Assembly (NCBI GenBank): GCA_963831645.1
Contig: CAWHQZ010000019.1
Span: 62,001 to 126,000, forward strand
Origin: CAWHQZ01 sp963831645
GTDB lineage: Bacteria; Pseudomonadota; Alphaproteobacteria; Rhizobiales; Aestuariivirgaceae
Length of the DNA: 64,000 nucleotides
Direction of reading: 5' to 3'
The notes below the pieces were generated by a model. The model did not search any database. It saw nothing but the letters and a program-made list of their open reading frames with translations, and was not told the origin of the DNA. Below, one piece after another: positions 35,989 to 46,463 of this stretch. The position numbers and the translations under genes are program-made. The first letter of the stretch is position 1; each line of letters opens with the position of its first letter.

Positions 35989-37845
35989 CTACAGCGGAGA
36001 GACTTTCGGCCGACGTCTTGCGGATTGAGGCAGCCTGACCCAATCGGCTGCCATGAGGCCGCGGACCGAATTGGCAAGAAATATGCGATCAGCGCTCTCC
36101 AGATCGTCGAGGCTCAGGACGCGATCCACAACGCGGGCGCGGGCGCGCTCGATGAAGTCGGCGCGGAAGACGCCCGGCAGAAGCCCGCAGGACACCGGCG
36201 GGGTAAATAACCTTCCCCCCTTCTCCAGAAAAATATTGGTGACCGCACCCTCGGTCAGCTCGCCGCGCTCGTTGCGGAACACCACCTCGTCGACGCCGTA
36301 AGCATGTTGGGCAGCATGCCGTTCCTGATTGTAGAGGGCCCGGTGCGTGGTCTTGTGATAAAGGTAGCGATCCCTCGAGCTTGTGGAAGTCGAAGCCAGC
36401 ACAAAACGCCAAGGCCGCCCGGTCGGTTCCTCGAGCGGTGAGGCGGTAACGCCCAGCACTCCATCCTCGTCAAGAAGCAGCCGAACCCGCAGACGGGAAG
36501 CAGACGTGCCGCGGACCGAATCTTCCAAGGCGCCACGCACCGCCTGCAAATTGCAGGGGATGGCGAAGTAGCCGGCCGAGTCCGCGAGCCGCGCGAGGTG
36601 GCGGTCGAGCAGGGCGAAGCCTTCGGCTTTGCTCCAGGCTAGGGTCTCGATGAGGCACATCGGCACATAGGGCTCGGAAAAGAACTGCAACTTGAGCAGA
36701 CACTCCTCATACTCGCCGGTAGCGCGCGAGTCGGCGACGATCCCGCCGCCGATGCCGACCGCGGCCTCGCCGTCGTCGCCGATCACGGCGGTACGGATCA
36801 TCACGTTGAAACGAAGATCTCCGGACGGTGCTGCGAAACCCAGCGACCCGGTGTAGGGACCCCGCCGCCCGGCCTCGATTTCGTCGATGATCTCCATCGC
36901 CCTGATCTTCGGTGCTCCGGTCACCGAGCCGCAAGGGAACAGTGCCCGCACAACTGCCGCAAAACCGGCATCCGAGCGCCGCCTTGCGAGTATTCCCGAG
37001 GTCATCTGATGCAGGCTTCGGTGGGTTTCGAGGGTGAACAGATCACTCACCCTGACGGAGCCGACGGCGGCCACCCGTGCCAGATCGTTGCGCAGCAGAT
37101 CCACGATCATCAGGTTTTCGGCCCGCGACTTTTCGTCGGTGCACAGATGGGCTCGCAGCTTGTCGTCCTCCGCCAGAGTCCTCCCCCGCGGCGCTGTGCC
37201 CTTCATCGGCCGCGCGCGGATCGAGCCTTCTTCGACGGCAATGAACAGTTCCGGCGACACCGACAGGACCCAATGATCGTCGGCGCGCATGAGAGCGCCA
37301 TGCTCGACCGGCTGCTTTCGCACCAAGTCGCGGTAGAGCGCCACGGGATCGCCCGTGAAGCGAAAGCGGGCGGTGAAGGTGAGGTTCACCTGATAGACGT
37401 CGCCGGCGGCGATGTAATCCTTCACCCTTCTGAAGGCTTCATCGTAGATGCCGCGCGACATGGTGAACGTCGGCTCGCTCATTGCCGCCGAGGCATTCCG
37501 CGGCGCGGCTTCGGCAAGCCACCGGGCCGCCTCCGCGCGGTCGAGCCGCCGCGGCTCAGCATAGGCGGCGAGCCAGAGAAGCGGTCTTTTCGAGAGATCA
37601 GGCAGGAGGGTCTCGAGACGCTCCTCGAGCGCCTGCCCCAGATCGTAACCAAGGTAGCCGGCAAGCCAATTGCCGCTCGCCAGCGCCTCTTCCGCCTGGG
37701 CCAGGCAAAGGGCGACCTCCTCCTTGCGCCGGGTGGAAAAAATCGCATGCGGCGATTGGAACAGCAGGCTATCGGCTCCGCCGCGCCGGCTGTCATGAAT
37801 GAGTATCGTGCCTGGCCTCACGATCGCAGCTTTGCCCGCGATCAC
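35989..37845 (-). CDS. pabB: Aminodeoxychorismate synthase component I fused to aminodeoxychorismate lyase (PabB-PabC)
   Basis: 618 residues. The N-terminal roughly 390 form a chorismate-binding PabB (FRRVKDYIAAGDVYQVNLT, TEKSRAENLMIVDLLRNDL-like block, GSVTGAPKIRAMEIIDEIE). The C-terminal roughly 200 residues are a class-IV PLP enzyme of PabC type (YLYHKTTHRALYN, ELTEGAVTNIFLE). Together they make p-aminobenzoate for folate from chorismate; the PabA glutaminase is not here. The GTG start overlaps the alkB stop. A known fused architecture. Confidence 0.93.
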   Translation of the reverse strand: MIAGKAAIVRPGTILIHDSRRGGADSLLFQSPHAIFSTRRKEEVALCLAQAEEALASGNWLAGYLGYDLGQALEERLETLLPDLSKRPLLWLAAYAEPRRLDRAEAARWLAEAAPRNASAAMSEPTFTMSRGIYDEAFRRVKDYIAAGDVYQVNLTFTARFRFTGDPVALYRDLVRKQPVEHGALMRADDHWVLSVSPELFIAVEEGSIRARPMKGTAPRGRTLAEDDKLRAHLCTDEKSRAENLMIVDLLRNDLARVAAVGSVRVSDLFTLETHRSLHQMTSGILARRRSDAGFAAVVRALFPCGSVTGAPKIRAMEIIDEIEAGRRGPYTGSLGFAAPSGDLRFNVMIRTAVIGDDGEAAVGIGGGIVADSRATGEYEECLLKLQFFSEPYVPMCLIETLAWSKAEGFALLDRHLARLADSAGYFAIPCNLQAVRGALEDSVRGTSASRLRVRLLLDEDGVLGVTASPLEEPTGRPWRFVLASTSTSSRDRYLYHKTTHRALYNQERHAAQHAYGVDEVVFRNERGELTEGAVTNIFLEKGGRLFTPPVSCGLLPGVFRADFIERARARVVDRVLSLDDLESADRIFLANSVRGLMAADWVRLPQSARRRPKVSPL

Positions 37846-38444
37846 GCCCGGTTCACCCGCCTGAGGGTGAGGTTGATGCGGCCGCCGCCGGGAATCAGCC
37901 CCGAGGAGCCGGCATACACGCAGTCGATACCGTGAAAGCGAAGCCGGCTTTTTCCGCCCATCACCAGCACATCGCCGGAGGTGAGCCGCATCGTCTCCGA
38001 TGTGCCGCCGCGTTCCGCGCCGCCCAGACGGAAGAGCGCGGTATCGCCCAGGGAAAGCGAAAGCACTGGGGCGGCCAGTTCAAGCTCATCGCGGTCCTGA
38101 TGCAGCCCCATTTTGGCGTTGCCGCGATACTGGTTCACGAGACATGCTTCGGGATCGAGCGCGAAGCCGGAGAGATCACGCCATATGGCCGTCAGTCGGT
38201 CCGGAATGGCCGGCCACGGCAGGCCCGTTTCAGGGTGCACGGCCTGATAGCGATAGCCCCGGCGATCCGAAACCCAGCCGAGAGGACCGAGATTGGTCAT
38301 CCTGACCGAGAACGGGCGGCCGCTCCTGGGCATTACGGGAGTAAAGAGCGGCGCTTCGGCGATGGCGGCCGTGATGAGATCGATCAGGGATCTCTGCTCG
38401 AGCCTGCTCAGATATCCGGCCAGCAATCGAAAGCCTTCGCGCAT
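37842..38444 (-). CDS. alkB: AlkB-type DNA oxidative demethylase
   Basis: 200 residues from the ATG at 38444 (in-frame TTG at 38450). An Fe(II)/2-oxoglutarate dioxygenase with iron ligands in MGLHQDRDE (His-x-Asp) and RFHGID, and the 2-oxoglutarate arginines in RINLTLR. It directly reverses 1-methyladenine and 3-methylcytosine. The ribosome-binding site and start are embedded in a perfect 13-base tandem duplication. Transcribed with pabBC and divergent from dnaK. Confidence 0.93.
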   Translation of the reverse strand: MREGFRLLAGYLSRLEQRSLIDLITAAIAEAPLFTPVMPRSGRPFSVRMTNLGPLGWVSDRRGYRYQAVHPETGLPWPAIPDRLTAIWRDLSGFALDPEACLVNQYRGNAKMGLHQDRDELELAAPVLSLSLGDTALFRLGGAERGGTSETMRLTSGDVLVMGGKSRLRFHGIDCVYAGSSGLIPGGGRINLTLRRVNRA

Positions 38445-38468
38445 GGGCAATCCTAATGGGCAATCCTA
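38443..38468. repeat. 13-base tandem duplication covering the alkB translation start
   Basis: ATGGGCAATCCTA occurs twice in tandem (38443-38455, 38456-38468). On the alkB strand this reads as two copies of TAGGATTGCCCAT; the proximal copy ends in the alkB ATG, so the AGGA ribosome-binding site is present twice. Origin by slippage is likely. Confidence 0.9.
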
Positions 38469-38517
38469 CATGACAAGCCAAGCGATTGCCTGCCTTCAAG
38501 AATTGCGACGAACGCAA

Positions 38518-38548
38518 CTTGATGGCCGCAAACGTGCACCTTATATAG
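38518..38548 (+). promoter_or_regulatory. Probable RpoH (sigma-32) promoter of dnaK
   Basis: CTTG at 38518-38521, an 18-base spacer, then CTTATATAG at 38540-38548. This fits the alphaproteobacterial RpoH consensus (CTTG, 17-18 bases, CYTATNT). It lies 135 bases before the dnaK start, in the right orientation. Read by eye, not scored. Confidence 0.65.
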
Positions 38549-38682
38549 CCCGACAGCGCTCCGACCCGTGGCTCACTCAGGTCCGGAGATTCGTTTAACA
38601 ACCGGAGGCTACCTCCCCCGAGTGCGGGGCAAAAGGGTGCCGCAAGGACCCTTTGAAGCGGCCTGCCGCAGGAGGACTGAAC

Positions 38683-40614
<1,932 letters not shown>

Positions 40615-40679
40615 TGTCAATCGAGCGGGGCGGCGTTTGCGAGAGTCGATTGCGGCTCAGCTAGAAAGTTCCTCAGCGA

Positions 40680-40700
40680 ACCCCGGTGACAAGCCGGGGT
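40680..40700. other. Hairpin in the dnaK-dnaJ intergenic region
   Basis: ACCCCGG (40680-40686) and CCGGGGT (40694-40700) form a perfect seven-base-pair, GC-rich stem with loop TGACAAG. No U-tract follows. Its place between dnaK and dnaJ suggests partial termination or mRNA processing that lowers dnaJ relative to dnaK; this is inference. Confidence 0.6.
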
Positions 40701-40760
40701 CTCTCCCGTCTGCAGTCTGGGCCCAAATGACGACCCCGCCAATAAGTGATATGCACGGCC

Positions 40761-41906
40761 ATGGCGAAGCGTGATTTCTATGAGATTCTGGGCGTCGGCA
40801 AAGGGGCCGACGAACGGGAGCTCAAGAACGCCTTTCGCAAGCTTGCCAAGCAGTATCATCCCGATGCCAATTCGGGCAACAAGGCCGCGGAGCACAAGTT
40901 CAAGGAAATCAACGAAGCCTACGACATCCTCAAGGATCCTCAGAAAAAGGCCGCCTATGACCGGTTCGGCCATCGGGCCTTCGAGGCCGGGCAAGGGCCC
41001 TTCGCTCAGGGGGGGTTCGGACCGGAATTCACATCCTCGATGTCGGACATCTTCGAGGATCTGTTTGGCGAGTTCATGGGCGGCCGGCGTGGCGGCGGCA
41101 AGCGCGGAGGCACCGGCCAGCAGCGCGGGTCGGACCTGCGCTACAACATGGAAATCGGTCTGACCGAGGCCTTTGCCGGCAAGACTGCCCAGATCCGCGT
41201 GCCTACTTCGGTTACCTGCGAATCCTGCAAGGGCCAGGGCGCAAAGCCTGGAACGGCGCCAAAGGCCTGTCCGACCTGCCAGGGCTCCGGCTCGGTCCGG
41301 CAGACTTCAGGCTTCTTCACAGTCGAGCGCACCTGCCAGACCTGCCAGGGGCGCGGCCAGGTCATCGCCAACCCGTGCCCCAACTGCAAGGGCGCAGGCC
41401 GAATCACCAAGGAACGGGCGCTCTCCGTCAATATTCCGGCCGGCGTCGAGGACGGCACGCGCATCCGGTTGGCCGGCGAAGGCGAGGCAGGTCTGCGCGG
41501 CGGACCCGCCGGGGACCTCTACATATTCCTGTCGATCAAACCCCACGAGTTCTTCCAGCGCGACGGCTCCGACCTGTTCTGCCGGGTCCCGATATCGATG
41601 ACGGCGGCGGCACTTGGAGGCGACATCGAGGTCCCGACCATCGACGGCAAAAAGGCGCGGGTGGCGATCCCCGACGGTACGCAGTCGGGCAAGCAGTTTC
41701 GGCTCCGCGGCAAGGGTATGCCGGTGCTGCGCTCCAATCAGGCGGGCGACATGTACATCCAGGTTTCGGTCGAGACACCGGTCAACCTGTCACGCCGGCA
41801 GAAAGAGATCCTGCGCGAGTTCGAGGAGGAGGCGAAAAACAACTCGCCACAATCGGAAGGATTCTTCGCGCGCGCGCGCGCCTTCTGGGACGCGTTCGGA
41901 TCGTAA
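40761..41906 (+). CDS. dnaJ: Chaperone DnaJ (Hsp40)
   Basis: 381 residues from ATG 40761. J-domain with HPD as YHPDANSG near residue 33, a Gly/Phe-rich segment, four CxxCxGxG-type zinc repeats (CESCKGQG, CPTCQGSG, CQTCQGRG, CPNCKGAG) and the C-terminal substrate-binding domain. Five in-frame codons upstream (from 40746) are not family-like. The DUF1330 gene begins two bases after its stop. Confidence 0.96.
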   Translation: MAKRDFYEILGVGKGADERELKNAFRKLAKQYHPDANSGNKAAEHKFKEINEAYDILKDPQKKAAYDRFGHRAFEAGQGPFAQGGFGPEFTSSMSDIFEDLFGEFMGGRRGGGKRGGTGQQRGSDLRYNMEIGLTEAFAGKTAQIRVPTSVTCESCKGQGAKPGTAPKACPTCQGSGSVRQTSGFFTVERTCQTCQGRGQVIANPCPNCKGAGRITKERALSVNIPAGVEDGTRIRLAGEGEAGLRGGPAGDLYIFLSIKPHEFFQRDGSDLFCRVPISMTAAALGGDIEVPTIDGKKARVAIPDGTQSGKQFRLRGKGMPVLRSNQAGDMYIQVSVETPVNLSRRQKEILREFEEEAKNNSPQSEGFFARARAFWDAFGS

Positions 41907-41908
41907 CC

Positions 41909-42196
41909 ATGCCCAAAGGCTACTGGATCGCTCATGTCACCGTCACCGACTCCGATCGGTACCAGAAATACGTCGAGGCCTCGCGCGCGGCGTTCGAGAA
42001 ATACGGCGCCAGAGTCCTGGCGCGTGGCGGAACACATTCGGGGCTCGAGGGCAATCACCGGCCGCGTAACGTGGTGATCGAATTTGCAAGCTACGGGCAA
42101 GCGCTCGATTGTTACCATTCGGCGGAATATCAGAGCGCCAGGAAAAGCCGGGTGGGCGCAGGCGATGCCGATATCATCATCGTCGAAGGCGTGTGA
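41909..42196 (+). CDS. DUF1330-family protein
   Basis: 95 residues starting PKGYWIAHVTVTDSDRYQKY, the characteristic beginning of DUF1330 proteins (a small ferredoxin-like fold of unknown function), with VVIEFASYGQALDCYHSAEYQ typical of the C-terminal half. It follows dnaJ closely and may be cotranscribed. Its TGA stop directly abuts the opposing stop of the DUF3750 gene (TGATCA). Confidence 0.88.
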   Translation: MPKGYWIAHVTVTDSDRYQKYVEASRAAFEKYGARVLARGGTHSGLEGNHRPRNVVIEFASYGQALDCYHSAEYQSARKSRVGAGDADIIIVEGV

Positions 42197-42973
42197 TCAT
42201 CGCGACGTTGCCCAGATCCCGCCCGGGATATCCCGCACTCCGAGCTTGCCCAACGCCGGCACAACCACCGCAAGATCATCGAAGTCGATACCGACGGCAG
42301 TGCCGAGGATATTGATCTCGAGCCCCTCGCGAAGGGCGGCCGTCATTCCGATGAGCCCGGCAACCGAGACGACGTACCCTGTGCCGCTGGCCGCCTGAAC
42401 AAGTCGCAATCCCGAACCCAGATAGTCCTTGCCCACTGCAGCCACCGGAAGCTCGGCCTCGAACGCCGCCACGTCGCGCACCACCCAGGCCACGAAGCTG
42501 TTGGAGTTGGGCCCCGGCCAAACCCGGTAGCTGCCAGGGTCCGCAAAGGGATAGCGTGATACCGACGCCTCGATGACGGGTATGAGGGCCGCCGCTTCGG
42601 AACCGGCGATTTCGCGCACCACGTAGGGCTTGTTGCCATACCAGAACGCGTCCGCCGCATGCACATCGCGACGCACCGGATCGCCCCAGCCCACGACGTC
42701 GAACCTCGTCCATGTGTCGGCGCCGCGGGCCTTGACGACGATCCAGGTGTGCTCGGCGAAGATACCCTTCCAGCGGCCAGTGCGGGCGGCGAGAATCAAC
42801 ACCCTGGCTTCCGGAACCGAAGCCGCCTCAGGCAGCAGTCCCGATGGCGACCAGCTTGCGGTACGCCAGCTTTCTGGCCAGCCCCGCGCGACGCCCAGCA
42901 CTGTACCGGTTGCCGACGGAAGCGCCAGAAACAGCAACATGAGCGTGGCAATGATGCGAAAGGAACGCCGCAA
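42197..42973 (-). CDS. DUF3750-family exported or membrane-anchored protein
   Basis: 258 residues with an N-terminal hydrophobic segment (residues 6-24), then conserved-looking blocks VLILAARTGRWKGIFAEHTWIVVK and YRVWPGPNSNSFVAWVVRDV that fit DUF3750 proteins. Function unknown; the H-x-W and N-S-F pattern suggests an enzyme-like fold, but I cannot assign activity. Divergent from dapB. Confidence 0.75.
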   Translation of the reverse strand: MRRSFRIIATLMLLFLALPSATGTVLGVARGWPESWRTASWSPSGLLPEAASVPEARVLILAARTGRWKGIFAEHTWIVVKARGADTWTRFDVVGWGDPVRRDVHAADAFWYGNKPYVVREIAGSEAAALIPVIEASVSRYPFADPGSYRVWPGPNSNSFVAWVVRDVAAFEAELPVAAVGKDYLGSGLRLVQAASGTGYVVSVAGLIGMTAALREGLEINILGTAVGIDFDDLAVVVPALGKLGVRDIPGGIWATSR

Positions 42974-42994
42974 CGCAATCCTCCAGCCGACGGC

Positions 42995-43014
42995 CTAGCT
43001 CTCCCTAGCTCTCC
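42995..43014. repeat. Perfect 10-base tandem duplication upstream of dapB
   Basis: CTAGCTCTCC occurs twice in tandem (42995-43004, 43005-43014) between the divergent DUF3750 and dapB genes. No regulatory meaning is evident. Confidence 0.88.
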
Positions 43015-43074
43015 CGGCAGTGCTTTTCAATGCGGCGCGCCGTTGCTAAGACCCATCCAGCATAGGAGCTGGGG

Positions 43075-43878
43075 ATGAAACTCGCCATAGCAGGCGCGGC
43101 CGGGCGGATGGGCCGCACCCTGACGCGCATCGTGGGCGAAACCCAGGGCGTCGAGCTGGCGGGCGGGCTCGAGCCCACCGGATCGCTCCATATCGGCGCT
43201 GATATGGGCAGCCTCGCCGGCACGGGGCCGATCGGGGTGCAGATCAGCGATGATGCACGACGTCTTTTCGGATCCATCGACGGTATTCTCGATTTCACCA
43301 TGCCGTCAGCCACGGTCGCGCTCGTGGAACGGTCGGCCGAAGCGGGCATCGTTCACGTAATCGGCACCACCGGGCTCACGCGGGAGGACGACGCCGTGAT
43401 CGAGGCCGCCGCAGGCCACGCACGGATCGTGAAGTCGGGAAACATGTCGCTGGGCGTCAATCTGCTGGCGGCTTTGGTGCGCAAAGCGGCAAGCACGCTC
43501 GGCGACGACTTCGACATCGAGATCGCGGAAATGCACCACCGCATGAAGATTGACGCACCCTCCGGAACCGCACTGCTGCTCGCCGCCGCTGCAGCCGAGG
43601 GACGTGAGCTCGATCTTGAAAGCCGTTCGGTGCGCGGTCGTGACGGCATCACCGGCGCGCGGGCACGCGGCGACATTGGATTTGCGAGCTTGCGCGGCGG
43701 CAGCGTCGTCGGCGATCACACGGTGATCTTCGCCGGGAATTCGGAACGCATCGAGCTGTCGCACCGCGCCGAGAGTCGCGACATTTTTGCCCGTGGGGCG
43801 GTCAGGGCGGCGCGTTGGGCTGACGACCAGAAGCCCGGCCTCTACAGCATGGCCGACGTTCTGGGCCTCGCCGGGTGA
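43075..43878 (+). CDS. dapB: 4-hydroxy-tetrahydrodipicolinate reductase
   Basis: 267 residues. The NAD(P)H-binding GAAGRMGR at residues 7-14, VIGTTGLT, GNMSLGVNLL and the catalytic block EMHHRMKIDAPSGTA are all present. DapB is a step of lysine and diaminopimelate synthesis. The stop overlaps the start region of gpmA; a GGAG lies upstream of the ATG. Confidence 0.96.
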   Translation: MKLAIAGAAGRMGRTLTRIVGETQGVELAGGLEPTGSLHIGADMGSLAGTGPIGVQISDDARRLFGSIDGILDFTMPSATVALVERSAEAGIVHVIGTTGLTREDDAVIEAAAGHARIVKSGNMSLGVNLLAALVRKAASTLGDDFDIEIAEMHHRMKIDAPSGTALLLAAAAAEGRELDLESRSVRGRDGITGARARGDIGFASLRGGSVVGDHTVIFAGNSERIELSHRAESRDIFARGAVRAARWADDQKPGLYSMADVLGLAG

Positions 43879-43880
43879 GC

Positions 43881-44516
43881 ATGCGCGAGCCTGCCATCGA
43901 CCGGTTGCTGGTGCTCGTCCGGCATGGGCAGAGCGAATGGAACCTGAAGAACCTGTTCACCGGGTGGAAGGACGTGGGGCTGACCCCACAAGGCATCGAG
44001 GAAGCACGAGTGGCAGGCCGCAGGCTGAAGGCGCGGGGGTTGACGTTCGGCATCGCATACACGAGCGCGCTTGTCCGCGCCCAGCACACGCTTACCCTGA
44101 TGCTCGAGGAACTCGGTCAGCCGACATTGACGACCGTGCAGCACCCGGCGCTCGACGAACGCGACTACGGCGAGCTTACCGGCCTCAACAAGGACGATGC
44201 ACGCAAGCGCTGGGGTGAGGAGCAGGTTCGCATCTGGCGCAGGTCGTTCGACGTGCCGCCGCCCGGCGGTGAGAGCCTCAAGGATACGCTGGCGCGTGCC
44301 CTGCCCTACTACATGACCCGCATGCAGCCTGAGGTCCTCTCGGGAAAGCGCGTGCTGGTTTCTGCGCACGGCAATTCGCTGCGGGCGCTGATCATGGCGC
44401 TCGAAGGCCTCGAACCCGAGGAGATTCTGAAGCGGGAGGTCGCGACCGGCGTTCCGATCGTTTATCGGCTCCACGCCGATTCCACGGTTGCCGCGCGCCA
44501 GATCCTCGATGCCTGA
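43881..44516 (+). CDS. gpmA: 2,3-bisphosphoglycerate-dependent phosphoglycerate mutase
   Basis: 211 residues from ATG 43881; a GTG at 43875 overlapping the dapB stop is an alternative. The catalytic signature VRHGQSEWNLKNLFTGW holds the phosphohistidine; ERDYGELTGLNK and SAHGNSLRALIM supply the rest of the active site. Glycolysis/gluconeogenesis. The dapB-gpmA-GNAT-nth run is typical of Rhizobiales. Confidence 0.94.
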   Translation: MREPAIDRLLVLVRHGQSEWNLKNLFTGWKDVGLTPQGIEEARVAGRRLKARGLTFGIAYTSALVRAQHTLTLMLEELGQPTLTTVQHPALDERDYGELTGLNKDDARKRWGEEQVRIWRRSFDVPPPGGESLKDTLARALPYYMTRMQPEVLSGKRVLVSAHGNSLRALIMALEGLEPEEILKREVATGVPIVYRLHADSTVAARQILDA

Positions 44517-45051
44517 GATCGATGTACGAGCTCTGACGCCGGAGGAGATCCGCGAGCGTCTCGATGACTTGAGCGATATCCTCGCCGACTGTGTCCCGGA
44601 CGGCGGAGTGAGCTTCATGCTGCCCTTCACGAGCACCGATGCCCAGCCGTTCTGGCGAAGAGTTGCCGAGACGGCTGCTTCGGGAAGTCCGGTGGTCATG
44701 GGCGCGTTCTCGGAGGGTGTTCTCGTCGGCAGCGTGCAGCTGGTGTTGATCGGCATGCCCAACCAGCCCCACCGCGCCGAGGTGGCAAAGCTGCTGGTGG
44801 CTCGCAGGATGCGGCGCAAGGGCGTGGCGCGCAAGCTGATGCTGGCGCTTGAAGCAGAGGCGAGAGCAAGGAACCGAACCCTCATCACGCTCGATACGGC
44901 AACCGGCGAGGCAGCCGAGCCGCTCTACCAGTCGCTGGGCTACGTCAAGGCCGGCATCATACCGAACTACGCCATGAAAGCCGCCGGCGGGTTCACCGCC
45001 ACCACGATTTTCTACAAGAACCTCGAGCCATGGCGCGCGTCAGGAAACTGA
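44509..45051 (+). CDS. GNAT-family N-acetyltransferase
   Basis: 180 residues from ATG 44509, overlapping the gpmA stop. The acetyl-CoA pyrophosphate loop is RRMRRKGVARKLM, followed by EAEARARNRTLITLDTATGEAAEPLYQSLGY, a common GNAT C-terminal pattern. The acceptor is unknown. It overlaps nth by 22 bases. Confidence 0.88.
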   Translation: MPEIDVRALTPEEIRERLDDLSDILADCVPDGGVSFMLPFTSTDAQPFWRRVAETAASGSPVVMGAFSEGVLVGSVQLVLIGMPNQPHRAEVAKLLVARRMRRKGVARKLMLALEAEARARNRTLITLDTATGEAAEPLYQSLGYVKAGIIPNYAMKAAGGFTATTIFYKNLEPWRASGN

Positions 45052-45701
45052 GCGGGGCGGAGATCAGCGAGGCCTTCCGCCGTTTCCGGTCGGATACGCC
45101 CGAGCCCAAGGGTGAACTCAACTCGGTCAACCATTTCACGCTTCTGGTCGCGGTAGTGCTGTCCGCGCAGGCGACCGATCAGGGGGTCAACCGGGCGACA
45201 GGGCCCCTATTCAAGGCTGCGCCGACGCCGGAAAAAATGGTGGCGCTCGGAGAGGAAGGGCTCATCTCCTACATCAGAACCATCGGCCTCTATCGCGGCA
45301 AGGCCCGAAACTTGATCGCGCTCGCCAAGGCGCTGATTGAACGCCATGCTTCGCAGGTGCCGCGCCGCCGCGAGGACCTGGAGGCCCTGCCGGGAGTCGG
45401 GCGCAAAACCGCCAACGTCGTTCTGAATGCGGCTTTCGGCGAACCCACCATCGCCGTCGACACCCATGTCTTCCGGGTCAGCAATCGCACCGGCCTCGCC
45501 CCCGGACCCTCGGTCAGGGAAGTCGAGAGAGGACTGGAACGAAAAGTTCCGGCTGAGTACAAACGGCACGCTCATCACTGGCTGATCCTGCACGGCCGCT
45601 ACGTGTGCAAGGCGCGCAGACCGCAATGCTACGACTGCATCATCCGCGATCTGTGCCGATACCGGCCAAAGACGCCGGCGCCTTCGGTTGGAGCGCCTTG
45701 A
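45030..45701 (+). CDS. nth: Endonuclease III
   Basis: 223 residues. HhH-GPD base-excision glycosylase/AP-lyase: helix-hairpin-helix LEALPGVGRKTANVV with the catalytic Lys, Asp in AVDTHVFRV, and the C-terminal 4Fe-4S cysteines (C-x-K..QCYDC..DLC). It removes oxidised pyrimidines. The 3' end overlaps by 62 bases the 3' end of the opposing CysZ-like gene; both C-termini look natural. Confidence 0.95.
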   Translation: MARVRKLSGAEISEAFRRFRSDTPEPKGELNSVNHFTLLVAVVLSAQATDQGVNRATGPLFKAAPTPEKMVALGEEGLISYIRTIGLYRGKARNLIALAKALIERHASQVPRRREDLEALPGVGRKTANVVLNAAFGEPTIAVDTHVFRVSNRTGLAPGPSVREVERGLERKVPAEYKRHAHHWLILHGRYVCKARRPQCYDCIIRDLCRYRPKTPAPSVGAP

Positions 45702-46335
45702 ACAGGTGGACGAAATACGAGGTCGCGAACAGCGGCAGCAAGAGATTGGCAAGGGGGACGAGAGCCAGGGCGGAGGGAATGAATCCAGCCACGAAAATGC
45801 GGCGGCGATTGGCCTTGCGAAGCGCCAGCGCTTCCGGTCTGGTCATGTGACGCAGGCCTATCATCTCGAAGTACTCCCGGCTCAGGAGATAGGCGTTGGC
45901 GACGAGCATCACCGCTGCACCGACCGCGAAAAACAGGAACGGCAGCGCCAGCACATTGACCAGGAGCGCAACAAGAGCGAACTGCAGCCCGCTCAGGATC
46001 GCAGCCGGCGTGGGAGGGGGCCGGCCCGGGGGATCGCGCGGATAGTGGATCTCTTCAATCCGCCCCGCGATGCGATCGAGATAGAGGCCCGCGAACATGG
46101 CGGTTACCGGCACTGCGAGAACAACGAAAACTGCCAGGAGTCCGAGCCCGGCGGCGATGGCGATCACCGTTTCGAGCCACGGCCAGGGCACGAGCGTCGT
46201 CAGGGCGAAGAATCCCCAAAGGGCAAGGAACATGACACCGAAGAGCATCGCAGTTAGTCCCAGCGACTTCCACAACACCGAGCGGAAGGGGGGCGAAAAG
46301 ACGTCACCCAGCGCGGTAATGGCAGCATGGACCAT
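45640..46335 (-). CDS. EI24/CysZ-like integral membrane protein
   Basis: 231 residues from the ATG at 46335 (a further in-frame start at 46365). About four to five hydrophobic segments, EI24-type architecture with the central NAYLLSREYFEMIGLRH block. CysZ homologues mediate sulfate uptake, but many alphaproteobacterial members are uncharacterised and no cysteine-pathway genes are nearby, so function is unproven. Convergent overlap with nth. Confidence 0.8.
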   Translation of the reverse strand: MVHAAITALGDVFSPPFRSVLWKSLGLTAMLFGVMFLALWGFFALTTLVPWPWLETVIAIAAGLGLLAVFVVLAVPVTAMFAGLYLDRIAGRIEEIHYPRDPPGRPPPTPAAILSGLQFALVALLVNVLALPFLFFAVGAAVMLVANAYLLSREYFEMIGLRHMTRPEALALRKANRRRIFVAGFIPSALALVPLANLLLPLFATSYFVHLFKALQPKAPASLAGIGTDRG

Positions 46336-46463
46336 GCAACTGTTCTCAATCCTCGGCGCCGGCAACCCCTGGGTGTTTCACTTCACCGGGAAAGACGCTA
46401 ACTGACAAGTAGACCCTTATCCCCCTCGCGCCTCCAAGCTCTTTCCCGGTGGCTCCCCGCCCA

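Noticed and set aside
41868..41881. CG dinucleotide run
   Set aside because: It falls in the dnaJ coding sequence as Ala/Arg codons near the C-terminus; ordinary for this composition.
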